Below are positions 49,756-60,611 of a stretch of DNA of 64,000 nt, piece by piece (the stretch's first letter is position 1; each line of letters begins with the position of its first letter). The stretch spans positions 51,789,798 to 51,853,797 of the forward strand of contig NC_092868.1 in NCBI RefSeq assembly GCF_032062135.1, read 5' to 3'. Source of the stretch: Pyxicephalus adspersus (lineage: Eukaryota; Chordata; Amphibia; Anura; Pyxicephalidae). The notes under the pieces are model-generated. The model saw nothing but the letters and a program-made list of their open reading frames with translations, did not search any database and was not told the origin of the DNA. The translations under genes were made by a program, and so were the position numbers.

Positions 49756-51930
49756 ATCACAGCACATTAGTGACATCACAGCACCAATCACTTTAAAGGA
49801 ACATGCACATGTATTACATTGTAGCAAATCATCCCCTAGGGAAGAAAGAATGATATATTGAGGATGTGGGGGGTTTATTGTTAGAATGTATATCCAGTAG
49901 GAAGCATAGTTGCATCTTCCCCAGTTGCTGTGAGTTTCCTCCTGCCTATGGCAATCTGTACAAATGGCGGATAGTCGGTCACTGTGATAAAATATAAACC
50001 TGGAAAAAGAACTCAGATGTGGAATTTGGCTGTGCAAGCACACAGATATGATCATGCCACTAGATGGCGCTTTTATCATATATGTCAATGCTCCACTTTC
50101 TTCATGTCAGCAATTTTTTAAAGAAGTTCCATTTGACTACAATTTTCTTTTGTTGGAATCTTAGGAGATCTGATTTTGTTAACAAAAAGTTAATTCACTT
50201 CTCCATTTTTTCTTCCCAAAGTCCACAGCTTTTACAGGGTTAAGAACCCCCTGACACCCCGAAGTGATGGCGCTCACACACGAAGCGCTGCATTGTAGAT
50301 GGAAGAATCAAAAAATTTTCCCCTTTACGTATGCCGTGGGTATCTCATGGCACATAAGGGTGGCAGGAAAAGATAAAAAAAATTAGCAATGAGGGGTCAT
50401 TTGGTTAACTTATTTCTTGAATGGACAGGAAAAGTTTGCTTTAAAGTGTGATTTAAAGCCTCCTATGACAGTCAAAAAAGGACTAAATCCAGTTTTATTC
50501 ATCCACAAACCTCACTAAGTAAAAACTTCCTTTACCTACCCTGACTGATCCAAAATCCTACTTTATTTGTGTCTCATATGCTTCCCCTCCCATACACTGC
50601 AGATCACAGTGGGAGGGGTTGTTGCTGTCAATCTAGAAATCAGTGGGCGGGACTGGGTGTGGCTATGTGTTGATTGACAAGCTAACAGGCCCATTTGTGT
50701 CTACACTCATTTCTATGAAGAGAGCCATGGTTATCATCCAGACTGGACCACCCACTTATCTATCTCTGCTACATGGTGGACTGATGGGACTAGTAGTTCA
50801 ACAATAAAAACTAAAATGTCTTGCTCTCGATACAGCTTCCATGTCCAGTTTTATGGTTAGATATACAATAGTCACCTATGCACAAAATCATAGCACCCCT
50901 AAGCCCCCTATTGGTTCAGATGACAGGTCCTCTTGGGCTTAGTGGAATCCTTGCTCTGTCGGAGTTCCTGATCTGATAACTTGGAACTGTCATCATGTAC
51001 ACATGGAGTGCAGCGCTTTCCAGTTTTCTGACAAGTCTTGGAAAGTTATCCAACTTCACAGTCAGAGTTTTGGGTTCCCGGCCAACATTCCCCTGGCCTG
51101 CCATAACCTACAACATTCACTTCTGAGAGAAGGACTGCTGGAAACAAGCAGAGTTCAGCTAGGTGCGAGATTCACACCTTGTTGGTGAATTCCCACCTCT
51201 TGCTTCATCACCTCCATATCATTGATATAATAGGAAAACATTTGTTGGTGTTTGTTACCCCTCCTGGTAAGGTAGCGGCCCCATCAATCTCATCCCTACT
51301 TCAAAGTTTTAATGAAAATATTGACACTTTAGTTAATTTTAAACATTTTGTCAACAGCTAATCAATGAGTGGACTATTTATGAATATTTTCACCCAAGAT
51401 TCACCCAACCTTTACCTATACACTTTCTTCACATGGGATTCAATTAGATCATTTAATAAATCATAAGTAAAAGTAATTCACTTTCTCCAGTGTCATCTAA
51501 TGTTGAAAACGTGTAACTTTGGGAAAAGGATGAGAAAATCTTAAATGAATGTATTTATAAAAAGACCCCAACAATGTTTTTGGGGTCACTTTAAAAAAAA
51601 GGCTAAAAAGAGGAGCCCCATGTATAGCAAGCAGTGAAAACCTTCCAGTTGCCCAAAACGCTCACTCTGGTGTCGGATCTTCTTTAATCTGGAATTCCTG
51701 GAGTGGTGGACATGGCCACCCCCGCTACATGTCATGGTCTCTTCCACTGGTCCTTACATAGCTACAATACTCAATAGGGCTAAAGTGGAGGGCAGGAAGA
51801 ACCACAGAGGGCAGCGGGGGGTTCTGGAATCTGACATGTCCAGAAGTGTGCTGGAAGCTGCGGATCTTTCAATAAGCATCTCTCTATCACAGCAGACTTA
51901 TGCTCTGTTTTCATAATGTTTAGTAACATG
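49756..51930. other. No supported feature
   Basis: A 155-codon minus frame at 49621-50088 starts in the flank and ends inside the retroposon tail; it shows no domain. No other structure was recognised. Confidence 0.5.
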
Positions 51931-51932
51931 GC

Positions 51933-52146
51933 AACACTCTCCTGTAATATGGAGCACTCTCTTCTTATACTCAACACTCTCTTTTAATATGCAACATTCT
52001 CTTCTTATACTCAATACTCTCTTGTAATACGCGACACTCTCTTGTTATACGCAACACTCTCTTGTCATACGCGACACTCTCTTGTTATACGCGACACTCT
52101 CTTGTTATACGCGACACTCTCTTTTAATACGCAACACTCTTGTAAC
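51933..52146 (+). repeat. 20-bp minisatellite, about 10 units
   Basis: Exact 20-base register of cactctcttgttatacgcga, with units drifting at the ends and near-identical in the middle. The last unit is truncated before taacaaaa. Confidence 0.97.
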
Positions 52147-52389
52147 AAAATTTACCATATGACATTCAAAAGAAAGAGAGATTGTACTTATTAGCAATGG
52201 TAGGCTTCTAAAAGGATAACTTTTAATAGATTTGCGGCTAATGTGCTGCATCCATTTTGCAGCAACGTCCTAAGGCAACACCATGCTCACTGCATGGCAT
52301 TTCTCAGAATGAGATTACTGAGAGTGACATCCATGCCTGTGTAGTGAATGTAGAAAAGGGCTCTCCTGATATTAATTAGAACACCGTGA
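52147..52389. other. No supported feature
   Basis: Short stretch without a frame or repeat. Confidence 0.5.
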
Positions 52390-53110
52390 CAAGGTGACAA
52401 CACAGCGAGACAATTTAAAAGGCTGGGACGGAGCGTTGTCACTCTATAAAATAAATGCTTTACCAAGAACCTTTATGGCAGGATCACCATTGATTACTTT
52501 CATCTTTTCAAAATATTGAAAATGACTTTTTAGTTGACCTGACTTTTAAATATTATAGATTGATGAGAAAGTTCTGCAGCTGTAAGCTCTGCCGTTGTTT
52601 TTTATACTCCGCTTTCTGGCAGCAGAATATCTTTCTGATATGGTGGGTGGGCAGTGATCTCTTTTTCGGTACAATGAAATCCTCACAATGGCTGCGCTCG
52701 CCATAGTTTGCAGAAACCTCAGGCAATTTAGTTTGCTACCTATTTAGTGTGGTAATTAGACTTGTCCATCCATCGATGTAATGGACTCATTATGAGATCT
52801 TAACGTTCTCAGGTCTAGTCCAGACATTCTGGAGAGAATTAAAGCGCGTGCGGGTCACAAAAGGGACGCCCGTAATTTCTCATGAAAGAACGATCGGCAG
52901 CCCTGCCGTAATTACCCTCAATACAAAAGGGGCTCGCGAGCTCTTCTGCTGGGTAATTTTTGTTCGAAAAGTAATGAGACAAACACAAGTTTAGTCCAAA
53001 CGCCAACCGGCGCTGTATCTGTCCCCCTGAACTGCGTGTAGACCGCCGATTGCTAATGGACAAGGCTAATAGCTTTTAAGCCATTTATAGAAATGAATTG
53101 CCCAGAAGGG
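52390..53110. other. Candidate conserved non-coding block
   Basis: Unique, with a CpG-rich part at 52840-53060 (aaagcgcgtgcggg, ggctcgcgagctc, aacgccaaccggcgc) beside AT-rich enhancer-like words. A 74-codon minus frame covers the CpG part without splice signals. Lying 2.6 kb upstream of the EGF exon, it could be an intronic enhancer. Confidence 0.35.
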
Positions 53111-53460
53111 CATTTTAGGTGGCACCAAAGTGGAAAATGCCAGGAAGGTATAATGGGGGAGTTTCAAAAAAGATAAAACTAAAACTATTTTGCCATGGCA
53201 ATTAATTGGCTGATAAAGGGGTATTCTAGCTTATGCATTGTTGTATTCAAACATTACAAAAGTCTCATGTTACAATACCAGTTCTTTACATGTGTGTGTT
53301 GGCAACAGAAGGAAACCATTGACAGCCGGGTTATGCTCTGTGGTTCATGAGTGCTCCTGTCCTCATCAGAGATCAGTCAAGCTGTGCCTGGAATTCTATA
53401 GAATTTATGTATATAAAATCCTATATTTTACAGGAAGCTATTGACAATGGTCTCTGATAT
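53111..53460. other. No supported feature
   Basis: AT-rich, containing ggaattctatagaatttatg, a small palindrome. Nothing else. Confidence 0.5.
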
Positions 53461-53607
53461 GCTGTAAAAATGACAGCTGAATTCTATAGGACTCTCTCTT
53501 TGTCGTTTCTCTCTCGGCTCTCCTCTCTCTCTTTCTTGTGTGTCTCTCTCTCTTTCTTGTGTGTCTCTCTCTCTTTCTTGTGTGTCTCTCTCTCTTTCTC
53601 GTGTGTG

Positions 53608-53639
<32 letters not shown>

Positions 53640-53699
53640 GTCTCTCTCTCTGCTCTGCATATATGTAGTCCTGTAGAATTCAGCTGTCATTTTTACAGC
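53461..53699. repeat. 33-bp inverted repeat flanking a CT-rich microsatellite
   Basis: The arms at 53461-53493 and 53667-53699 match at 32 of 33 (key words gctgtaaaaatgacagctga and its complement). Between them lies a (CT)n tract with four ~21-bp units of ctctttcttgtgtgt. A third copy of the arm sits at about 53727-53760. Probably a foldback element expanded by simple sequence. Confidence 0.88.
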
Positions 53700-53760
53700 T
53701 GACCCTTCTCTGCATATATATATAGTCCTAGATAATTCAGCTGTCATTTTTACAGCAGAC

Positions 53761-55199
53761 CTTGCACTGCACAATTAGTCCTTTAGGGGGGACCACAAAT
53801 GACACTTTATTTAAAAAAAAAAAGTTAAGGCTGGCATTTGACTTGCGTTGCCTCTTGATCATATTCAAATGGTGTATACACCGAAAGGGAACATCTGCTC
53901 ACGCTGTTTTCATTCCATTTTCATTTTAGAAAACTCAGGTTTACTTGATATACAACAAATGGAATAGTTATGAATGGAATCCAAATGTTGTCTAAACATA
54001 TGAAGTCATATTCAATATCTGCTCTCACCTGGCTTCTGAACCAAGATGAGTATAATAAAGATTTCTGACAGACCAGATGTTTTTCTGCAAAGTTTCTTTT
54101 TCTGAACAGCTGGGTGCGCTGGGAAGTCATCTGTTTCCACTGTCCTCCTGCTTATCAAAAACCATTCCAACATGTCCATCAGGAATTGTCCACTTGAAAC
54201 AATCGCTTTGCAAGAAAGGGATAATGCGGAAACCCTTCAGGGGTTTCACAGAAGTTTATTTTTCAGGGTTGAAGGTTTTTTTGCATTCTCGCTGCATAAA
54301 AGTTACAATGTGAAAAAGTTGACCTTTCTAAACCTATTATTGGGGCTCCAGTCCAATAACTTTACCTTGGTTGGAACAATTCTAGCTTGGTGCAAGTTTT
54401 TTACATTATCTGTTCAAATATACATTGATATCAAATGGTTTTATAATGACAAGGTCTCTTTTTATGTATCATACAAATATTCTGTTTTATATTAACTTAC
54501 AACCTCCTCCAACGATATCCCCTGAAGAAACAGGCCTGCTCTGTGAAATGCATTGAGTTGAGGCTGCTGGAACCAAAAAGGACAATTTTTGGACCATTCC
54601 AGATACCTGTTAACTGTCGTTGGTCAACCTATATTTATTATTGCCTGCATATAAACAAGTTGTTTTTTTAAGCTTTTCATTGATCAATAAAGTTTTTATA
54701 TACTTACCAGTTGTCTATGCCAAAAAAATTCAATCTTTGCACCTTTTCTACTTTTATGTAACTATGATGAGGCATCATTTTATTTAGGTGACACCCACTG
54801 TTTTCAAAGTACTTGGGTGGGAAAGTGCAAGAGGTAGAAGTATTGGTGGACCATACTGTGGGGGTCATTTGAGGTGGAGGAAACTCCGTATAAGCCAAAG
54901 TGCCCGCATACAGTAAGCCCTTGAAATGTCAAGTTGTTTAGTTAAGAAAGCCAAAAATATTGGGTCAAGTAAATCTTTGTAAGCCCCAAAAAGGTTCAAA
55001 AATCATCCAACACGTTTCGGGGACTTACAAGCCCCTTCATCAGAGCTTGTGATGATGAAGGATCTTGCTTGGTCCATGGGGGATTCCTTAGTTAGTTTAT
55101 CATAATTGACAAGCAAAGAGACAATAGGACCCTTTTATAGGCTCAAATTTTTAAATACAGTTCCAATGGTGCATAAAAGCATCTGAAGTACCCCAATAT
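53761..55199. other. No gene; two CTTCATCAG/ACGCGTTTCG-type motifs
   Basis: Degenerate copies of the recurring motif lie at about 54520-54560 (gaagaaacagg...gaaatgcattg) and 55000-55045 (aacacgtttcgg...cccttcatcag). Frames near 54.1-54.5 kb (up to 107 codons) have no recognisable domain. Confidence 0.45.
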
Positions 55200-55460
55200 C
55201 CTGCTCCTAGGAGGTGGGGGGAGTATCACACAATAGAAGGGGAGAAAAGGAATGCTGGGAAGTAGTGAGGGGTTTAAGAGACAGAAGAAGAAGGGTAGGC
55301 AAGTTTGAAAAGTTGGGTTTAATAACTCTTTCAAAGGAGCAGAAAGTAGAAGCAAGACGAATAGGTTGAGGAAGAACCATTCCGGAGAGTCGGGGCAAGT
55401 CTTGGAGGCGCCTGTGTGACGAGGTTACGAGTGAGGAAGTCATTAGTAGGTCATTGGAGG
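55200..55460 (-). mobile_element. L2-type LINE fragment, minus strand
   Basis: Shares with 31.2 and 41.5 kb the order ctaggaggtggggg, tatcacacaat, gaagtagtgagg, agacagaagaagaa, gcaagtttgaaaa, gagcagaaagtag and gaccattcc. Minus frames carry the same decayed C-terminal ORF2 piece. It lies 270 bp upstream of the EGF exon, in the intron. Confidence 0.8.
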
Positions 55461-55731
55461 AGTGTAGTTATAGTTGTAGTGTAGTATCAAGTTATGCAAG
55501 TCTTTCATTAAAAGCTTTTGTTAAGAAAAGATCCTTCTTCATACACTTCATGTCATAGGGTGATGACACCTAGTGATGTCCCTTCCTTCCAATTATTCTG
55601 CATTATCACCCCATTACAAGGCTTTTAATGGAAAAAGGTGTCAGTTAGGGTGAATATCTACTTTTCTTATGTAGAAAGAAGGGATTCATATTTTCTCCAC
55701 AATATTAAGCAATTTCTGTTTTGCCTTTCAG
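55461..55731 (+). other. Intron 3' end before the EGF exon
   Basis: Contains the polypyrimidine tract and acceptor used by the exon starting at 55732. No other signal was noted. Confidence 0.7.
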
Positions 55732-55854
55732 ATGTTAATGAGTGTGAGACTGCAAATGGAGGATGTGAAGTGCAGTGCTGCAATACAATCGGAAGTTTCT
55801 ACTGCAAATGTCCAGGGGGCCAGTCTTTGAAGGAGGATGGTAAAAGCTGCCAAG
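55732..55854 (+). CDS. Internal exon encoding a calcium-binding EGF-like domain (multi-EGF protein, possibly MEGF6)
   Basis: The exon is 123 nt and phase 1-1: it starts with two bases completing an Asp codon and ends with one base of the next codon. It follows a pyrimidine-rich acceptor (ending ttgcctttcag) and precedes a strong donor (caag|gtaaga). Translation gives one cbEGF module: D-V-N-E at the start for calcium, six canonical cysteines, and the Asx-hydroxylation pattern C-x-N-x4-F-x-C-x-C. One extra cysteine directly follows the third cysteine (C-C-N-T), where Val is usual. Symmetric 1-1 exons of about 41 codons are typical of tandem-EGF secreted proteins (MEGF6, SCUBE, fibulin and LTBP types). 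The sequence looks most like MEGF6 from memory, but I could not search. The product would be extracellular and fold by disulfides. I saw no second EGF exon in the window, so flanking introns would exceed 8 kb downstream and possibly 55 kb upstream. Confidence 0.85.
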
Positions 55855-56204
55855 GTAAGAGGTGTTGGGACCTAAAGGGCAATGCCATCCAATAATGAGA
55901 AGGGGCACGTGGAATCTCTTGTTCTTATCAGTGAGTCAAACAGCTAATCAGAGGAGAGTAACAATTCACTTGGTTTATAATGGATTCTATGGGTAGTGGG
56001 TGGTTAAGTAACTCTGCTGGAAGCCCTAAGAATTACAAGATTCTTTCAAGCTGCAGAAATATCAATAAAAGGTGTTAATGACTTTTTTGGCAATATCTTT
56101 ATTTAAGTGTAATAGTAAATAGTTGACTTTTAAAGTTGAACCAAACTTGGTGTGGGTAAACTTTTGCCATCATTGGCAAGCATTAACAGCAATGCTGCTG
56201 ATTA

Positions 56205-56740
56205 TATGGCACACATCTAACTTTGTGCCCTGAAGCGATGACAGGTCCAAGATCCTGATGCTGTTGTAACTCCCAAATCCTCATCTCTGCTTTTGACTTT
56301 TCTGGGTCCACCAAAATCCTCTTCCAAAATTGGGCAGTTACTGTAACTTTTGCACATGCTCTGGTCTTGGGGGTTTTATTAAGGCATTGGTGCATGTTTT
56401 TGTGTGTTAACATCAAGGCAGCCCATTCCATACGTTGGAAAAGTACCAAAAAGTCCAAGAATACAGATGTGCAGCACAGCACAATGCATGCTACAACACA
56501 TGTGCTTTAGAGCTGCATTGTCGTAGGGCATAGACATGCCATTAAAAATAAATAGTAGCATGCACAGCAAAGTTGCTAATTTTTCATGGCACACATCTAA
56601 CTTTGTGTCCTGGAGCGATGACAGGTCCAGGATCCTAACACTGCTGCAACCCCCAAATCCTCATCTCTGCTTTGACTATTCTGGGTCCACCAAAATCCTC
56701 TTCCAAAATTGGACATCTACTGTAACTTTTGCGCGTGTTC
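56205..56740 (+). repeat. Duplicated ~150-bp segment, 379 bp apart
   Basis: ggcacacatctaactttgtg, gcgatgacaggtcca, ccaaatcctcatctctgc, tgggtccaccaaaatcctct and tactgtaacttttgc occur in order at 56208 and again at 56587. Frames here come from the repeat. Confidence 0.88.
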
Positions 56741-57780
56741 TGGCACCTAGGTCAATTTTTTTGCAATAGTTCATGCATGTGGACACCCCTCAAAATTACT
56801 GAGTTCAGGTGTCCCCAGGGCAGGATATTTCATCGACAATTGATCTTCCAACCTTGCAGTAAGAGCTTGAGGAAGGGCCCTTTTCTGCACCAGTCTGACT
56901 GTATCCCTTTGCACAAAAGCCAGCCCCATAAAAACAGGATCTGTTGGGGAGGAACTCAAATGCCTTGACCTCAACCAAAGTTACCACTTTTGGGTTCAAT
57001 GCAATGCCAAAAGAGGAAATATCTTACTTTTGTGGACCATATTGCACTTCTTGCCATGACAGGTTCACTTTACTTGCACCAGGTGCTCATTAATGGCGGA
57101 TTAGACACTGCAATGCGTGTTCACAATCATCCTGTCACTGAGACATTTGTGGAGTTGGTTGCATGCAAACTTCTGTCTGTAGACCATGGAGACAAAGCTC
57201 CATGTAAATAAAACATTTCTGGATTAAATCCTATTATGTCTCTGATAGGACATGTCAGGGCGCAGTGCCGTTGTAGCTGCGCTGTCATTGCCCCATTCCT
57301 GTCATTACTGCACCCAAAGTAAACTCTCCCCTGTGCGCGGAGACTCTGCAGATACATTCCTGACATTGCTCTGCTTCTCTATATCATCACAAATATTTGT
57401 ATCCAAGGAAGGGAATATAAACTCAATTGTTCCTATTAATCTGTCACCAGCATCCCTGATATTTTAAACTTTAAGAGCATATTCAGATCATGGAGTATTG
57501 GGGTTTTATTAATGCATTGGTGCATGTTTTGGTGTGTTGCATCAAGGCAGCCCATTCCAAAGGTTGAAAATGTACCAAAAAGTCCAAGAATTCAGATTTA
57601 CAGCATTTCCCCTCATGCAGCACAGCACAATGCATGCTACAACATATGTGCATCAGAGCTGCATTGTCATAGGGGATTGGCATGCCATTAAAAAATGCAC
57701 ATGACGCATGTAACATCTATTGCTGCAATGTGCATGCTGTGCAAGCAATGCATATCCACAGAATAAATAGTATTTCCCCT
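56370..57780 (+). repeat. GCA-rich repeat, duplicated at 56.4 and 57.5 kb
   Basis: gcattggtgcatgtttt, catcaaggcagcccattcc, gtaccaaaaagtccaagaat, cagcacaatgcatgctacaa and gagctgcattgtc occur at 56383-56530 and again at 57518-57680. The intervening 56.75-57.48 kb has no gene I can support. Confidence 0.8.
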
Positions 57781-58979
57781 TAGCTCATACTCCCCAATGA
57801 GTTGGTAATGCATTGGTGTGCTGGGTTGCTATTTAGCACCCTAACGCCTCTGCCAATGCACGGCTGCTTAAAAAATGCAACATGCACATGAGCTGCTGAA
57901 CACATCACATAGCAGTGCAAAGTAAAACCTTGGCAGAGACAGCCCTGTTTTTTGGTATTATATTGGAGTTCTATGTTTGCTACTCCCCCAGGCTGCATGC
58001 GTTACTAACTGATTCAGCGCTTGTACCGTGAGTAGTAAATGCCGCTCTCATGCTGATAATCCCACATGTGGCCTGTGAATGTGCAGCATCCTAATAACTC
58101 ACCTTCGTTCTGCTGAGACACGTCACGGCTGTTTCACATAGCGACACATTTCTGGGAGGTAATTATGCTGCGCACATTCCTGCCTAGTACACTGCCCACC
58201 CATGCTGGAATGCCACCCACAGTCTGCACCCCGGGCCTTGTAATCCTAGTGGCATCCCAACATCATCATTCTATTGCATGGTACCAGATCACTAAAAAAT
58301 TTGCTTTACATTTTTTACTTTATTTTCTTTTTTCTTTGGGAAAACACATAAAATATTGAGGCTTTTCAGTGCAATGGCTTCCCCAAGCCTGCCATCCAAC
58401 AGGCCCATATGGTGTTTTTTTTTTTTATAATATGACCCTCTCCCCACTTCCCCATTGGCTAGATAAATTTGTTGATGCCCTCTACCCACTGAGCCATTCT
58501 GAAGCTGTGGTTTGGCTGGGATGGCAAGCTCTGACCACAGTTCTGTGACATTTGACCACATTGGCCATTCACCTGGACTCCCTGCACGCTAAGCCCGAGG
58601 AGAAACTGGCTGCAAATGGGTGAGCATTACTATTGCATGGACAGATCTCTGCAATGCAGTCTGATCATAGTCGTTTTTGGGGTGAAGCTGACGGCATGGC
58701 TGAGGAAGGGGCAGCCTCACCAAAATGAAACCTTGCCTTGTCATGATACGACCCTAAGGCTAACGAGGGGACTCTTTTTAGCACAATAATAGTTTTTGAA
58801 CGGATTAAAAGAGTTTTTACCTGTTACTCCAGAAAACCGATAAAAACTTACTTTTACTTCATCTTTACCATTGGTACTAACGCATTTCGCCAAAAATTCC
58901 AGATTTCAGCAGACAAGTTGTGGATAAATCTTTCCAATTACCGGAACATTGTGTAATAAGGTATTTGGTGGTGCAATGA
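57781..58979. other. No gene; one acgcatttcgcc motif
   Basis: Holds taacgcatttcgcc at about 58878-58891. CpG and GCA words continue to 58.2 kb. No domain-bearing frame. Confidence 0.45.
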
Positions 58980-59830
58980 GATAATGAGAGGGTATAGAGG
59001 TGGATTAAAGATGAGGGGGATGAAAATGCAATCTAAGGAAAAGGGGGTGCAAAGGTCAGGGGTGAGCTGTGGACTGGGAAGTAGAGGCGAGCTGAGGACA
59101 GGGGGGGCAAAAGTAAGCAGTGGACTTGGGGGTGGGGAAGTAAGCCAAAGATTTGGGGTGCAGAGGTGAGCCATGGCAAGAGTGGTGCACAGGTTAAACT
59201 GTAGACACAGGAAATCTATGGCGTGCAGTGGTGAGCTATAGACTGGGGTGCAGTGATAGGCTGGGGACAGGGGATGCAAAAGCAAATGACTGGGAGGGGG
59301 ACAGAAGTAAATCCTTAGATATGGGAGTTGAGTTATGGAGAGAGGGGTGCAAGCGGGTGCAGTAAGTGTTTTGGATGGCGGATACAGAGAAAATCTACAA
59401 ACAGAGGTACAGTGGTGAGCTGTAGATTGGGGTGCAGTGATAGGCTGAGGACAGGGGGTGCAAAAGTAGACTTAGTGGGGGGGGTGCATAAGTAAGCTAT
59501 GAATATGGGGTGCAGAGGTAAGTCATGGAGAGAGGTGCACAGGGGTGAGTTGTGCATGGTGGATACAGAGGAAATCTATGAACAGGGGTGAGCAATACAC
59601 TGGGGATTTGTGGTGGACTGAGGACAGGGAGTGAAAAGGTAAATGTACCTGGGGGGCTCAGGAGTAAGCCATAGATATGGGGCACAGAGGTGAGTTGGCT
59701 GAGTACTGAGCAATAATCCTTGGATATGGGGTGCAGAGAGGGGTGCACAGGTAAGCTGTGGATGGGGTACAAGGGGGAGTTGTGGGGTGCAGAAGTGGCC
59801 CATGGCTGGTAGAAGAGTACTGAGAGTGGG
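58980..59830 (+). repeat. G-rich minisatellite with ~175-bp higher-order units
   Basis: Short units around ggggtgcagaggtgag are arranged in four longer blocks. The landmark gtgagct.tagactgggg begins at 59062, 59231, 59415 and 59588 (spacing 169, 184, 173 bp), followed each time by gg.tgaggacaggg and gcaaaagta words. Pro/Leu/Cys-rich minus frames are products of this repeat, not genes. Confidence 0.9.
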
Positions 59831-60159
59831 ATGGATGGGAGGAATACACACACTTTGTGTTAGTAGAAATACAAAACCAAAATAATCAAATCATAAGATT
59901 TTAGTTAAAAAATCTCATACAGACATTTCACAGCACACAAACCTTTCCAACTAATATAATCCAACCTTGGAATTCACTGATACGAGCGACTCAAATGGAT
60001 TTCCAATAAATCGAGTGTGGAATTCTTTTTGGAAACATAAGTTTTGGAGCAGTAAAAAAAGGAAAAAAAAATCCCCCCCACTTCAAAAAAAATCTTGATT
60101 CGTTTAAAAAAATAAATGTGTTTTTGATTTAAATTTTTGTCTTCAGGTTTCCACAGAAA
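59831..60159. other. No supported feature
   Basis: AT-rich, with poly-A runs near 60054-60070 and 60104. Confidence 0.5.
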
Positions 60160-60463
60160 TGTTCTATTTAAAGTCCTCCTGGTTTCCCTTTTGATGCCTT
60201 ATTCCCCCCTGAAGGCTGCTATGTCTTCCTTCGCAGAGTCTGTCCTCCGCTTCGCTCCCGGGGACTGTGATGTCATCCTTGGATAAGAGAAGCTGAGGAG
60301 GGGGGTCATTCACTACCTGTAGGAGAAGGGCTAGGATGGTGTAACATAAAAGGATTTGTGGGAGGGATTGGCTGAGTTCCTGAGATCCCAACATATACAA
60401 AAAGTTCCAAAAGCAGAATCCTGTGTGCGTTCCTTGCAGAAAGTCTCCTCGCCTGACGCTGTA
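60160..60463 (+). promoter_or_regulatory. Possible promoter and 5' leader ahead of candidate first exon
   Basis: This block is richer in GC and CpG than its surroundings. It has a TATA-like tatttaaa near 60165 and a CRE-like tgatgtcatcc near 60268. It lies just before two ATGs in good context. I infer a promoter only from position and composition. A conserved non-coding element, or chance, is as likely. Confidence 0.2.
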
Positions 60464-60611
60464 ACATGAGACATATAACATGGCTATGTTGTGTGCTACT
60501 CTGCTGGGCTATCCCTACCAGGACCACATTCACCGGATCACGATTTTATCGCACCAACTGCTACCCATGTTACCTGCGGAGTCAAGGGCCCGCCGCCAGT
60601 CATGGACGACC
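60464..60611 (+). CDS. Candidate first coding exon with signal-peptide-like N-terminus
   Basis: An ATG with A at -3 opens a frame of about 49 codons that runs without a stop to a possible donor (gaccag|gtaggt). The predicted N-terminus is short and basic (Met-Arg-His). It is followed by a hydrophobic stretch rich in Leu, Cys, Val and Trp, then a more polar segment with a Cys-Tyr-Pro-Cys motif and a Gly/Pro-containing end. That is the shape of a secreted protein's first exon. A second ATG at about 60482 has an even better Kozak context but a different frame ending at tag, so the frame is ambiguous. I do not recognise the product. The EGF exon lies 4.6 kb upstream on the same strand, so this would be an alternative start, a different gene, or nothing. 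Minus-strand frames also overlap it. Confidence 0.2.

Noticed and set aside
49621..50088. 155-codon minus-strand frame
   Set aside because: Long for the window, but it ends in a retroposon tail, has no recognised domain and no clear splice context.
51933..52146. CRISPR-like 20-bp repeats
   Set aside because: Units are contiguous with no spacers.
53470..53774. Ser/Leu-rich and Arg/Glu-rich frames
   Set aside because: Produced by the CT-rich microsatellite.
58938..59853. Pro/Leu/Cys-rich minus-strand frames up to 118 codons
   Set aside because: They are read-throughs of a G-rich minisatellite in all frames.
60164..60533. Minus-strand frames of 75 and 105 codons over the candidate first exon
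   Set aside because: A possible acceptor exists, but the two frames overlap, neither shows a domain, and no downstream exon was found. Not strong enough to call.
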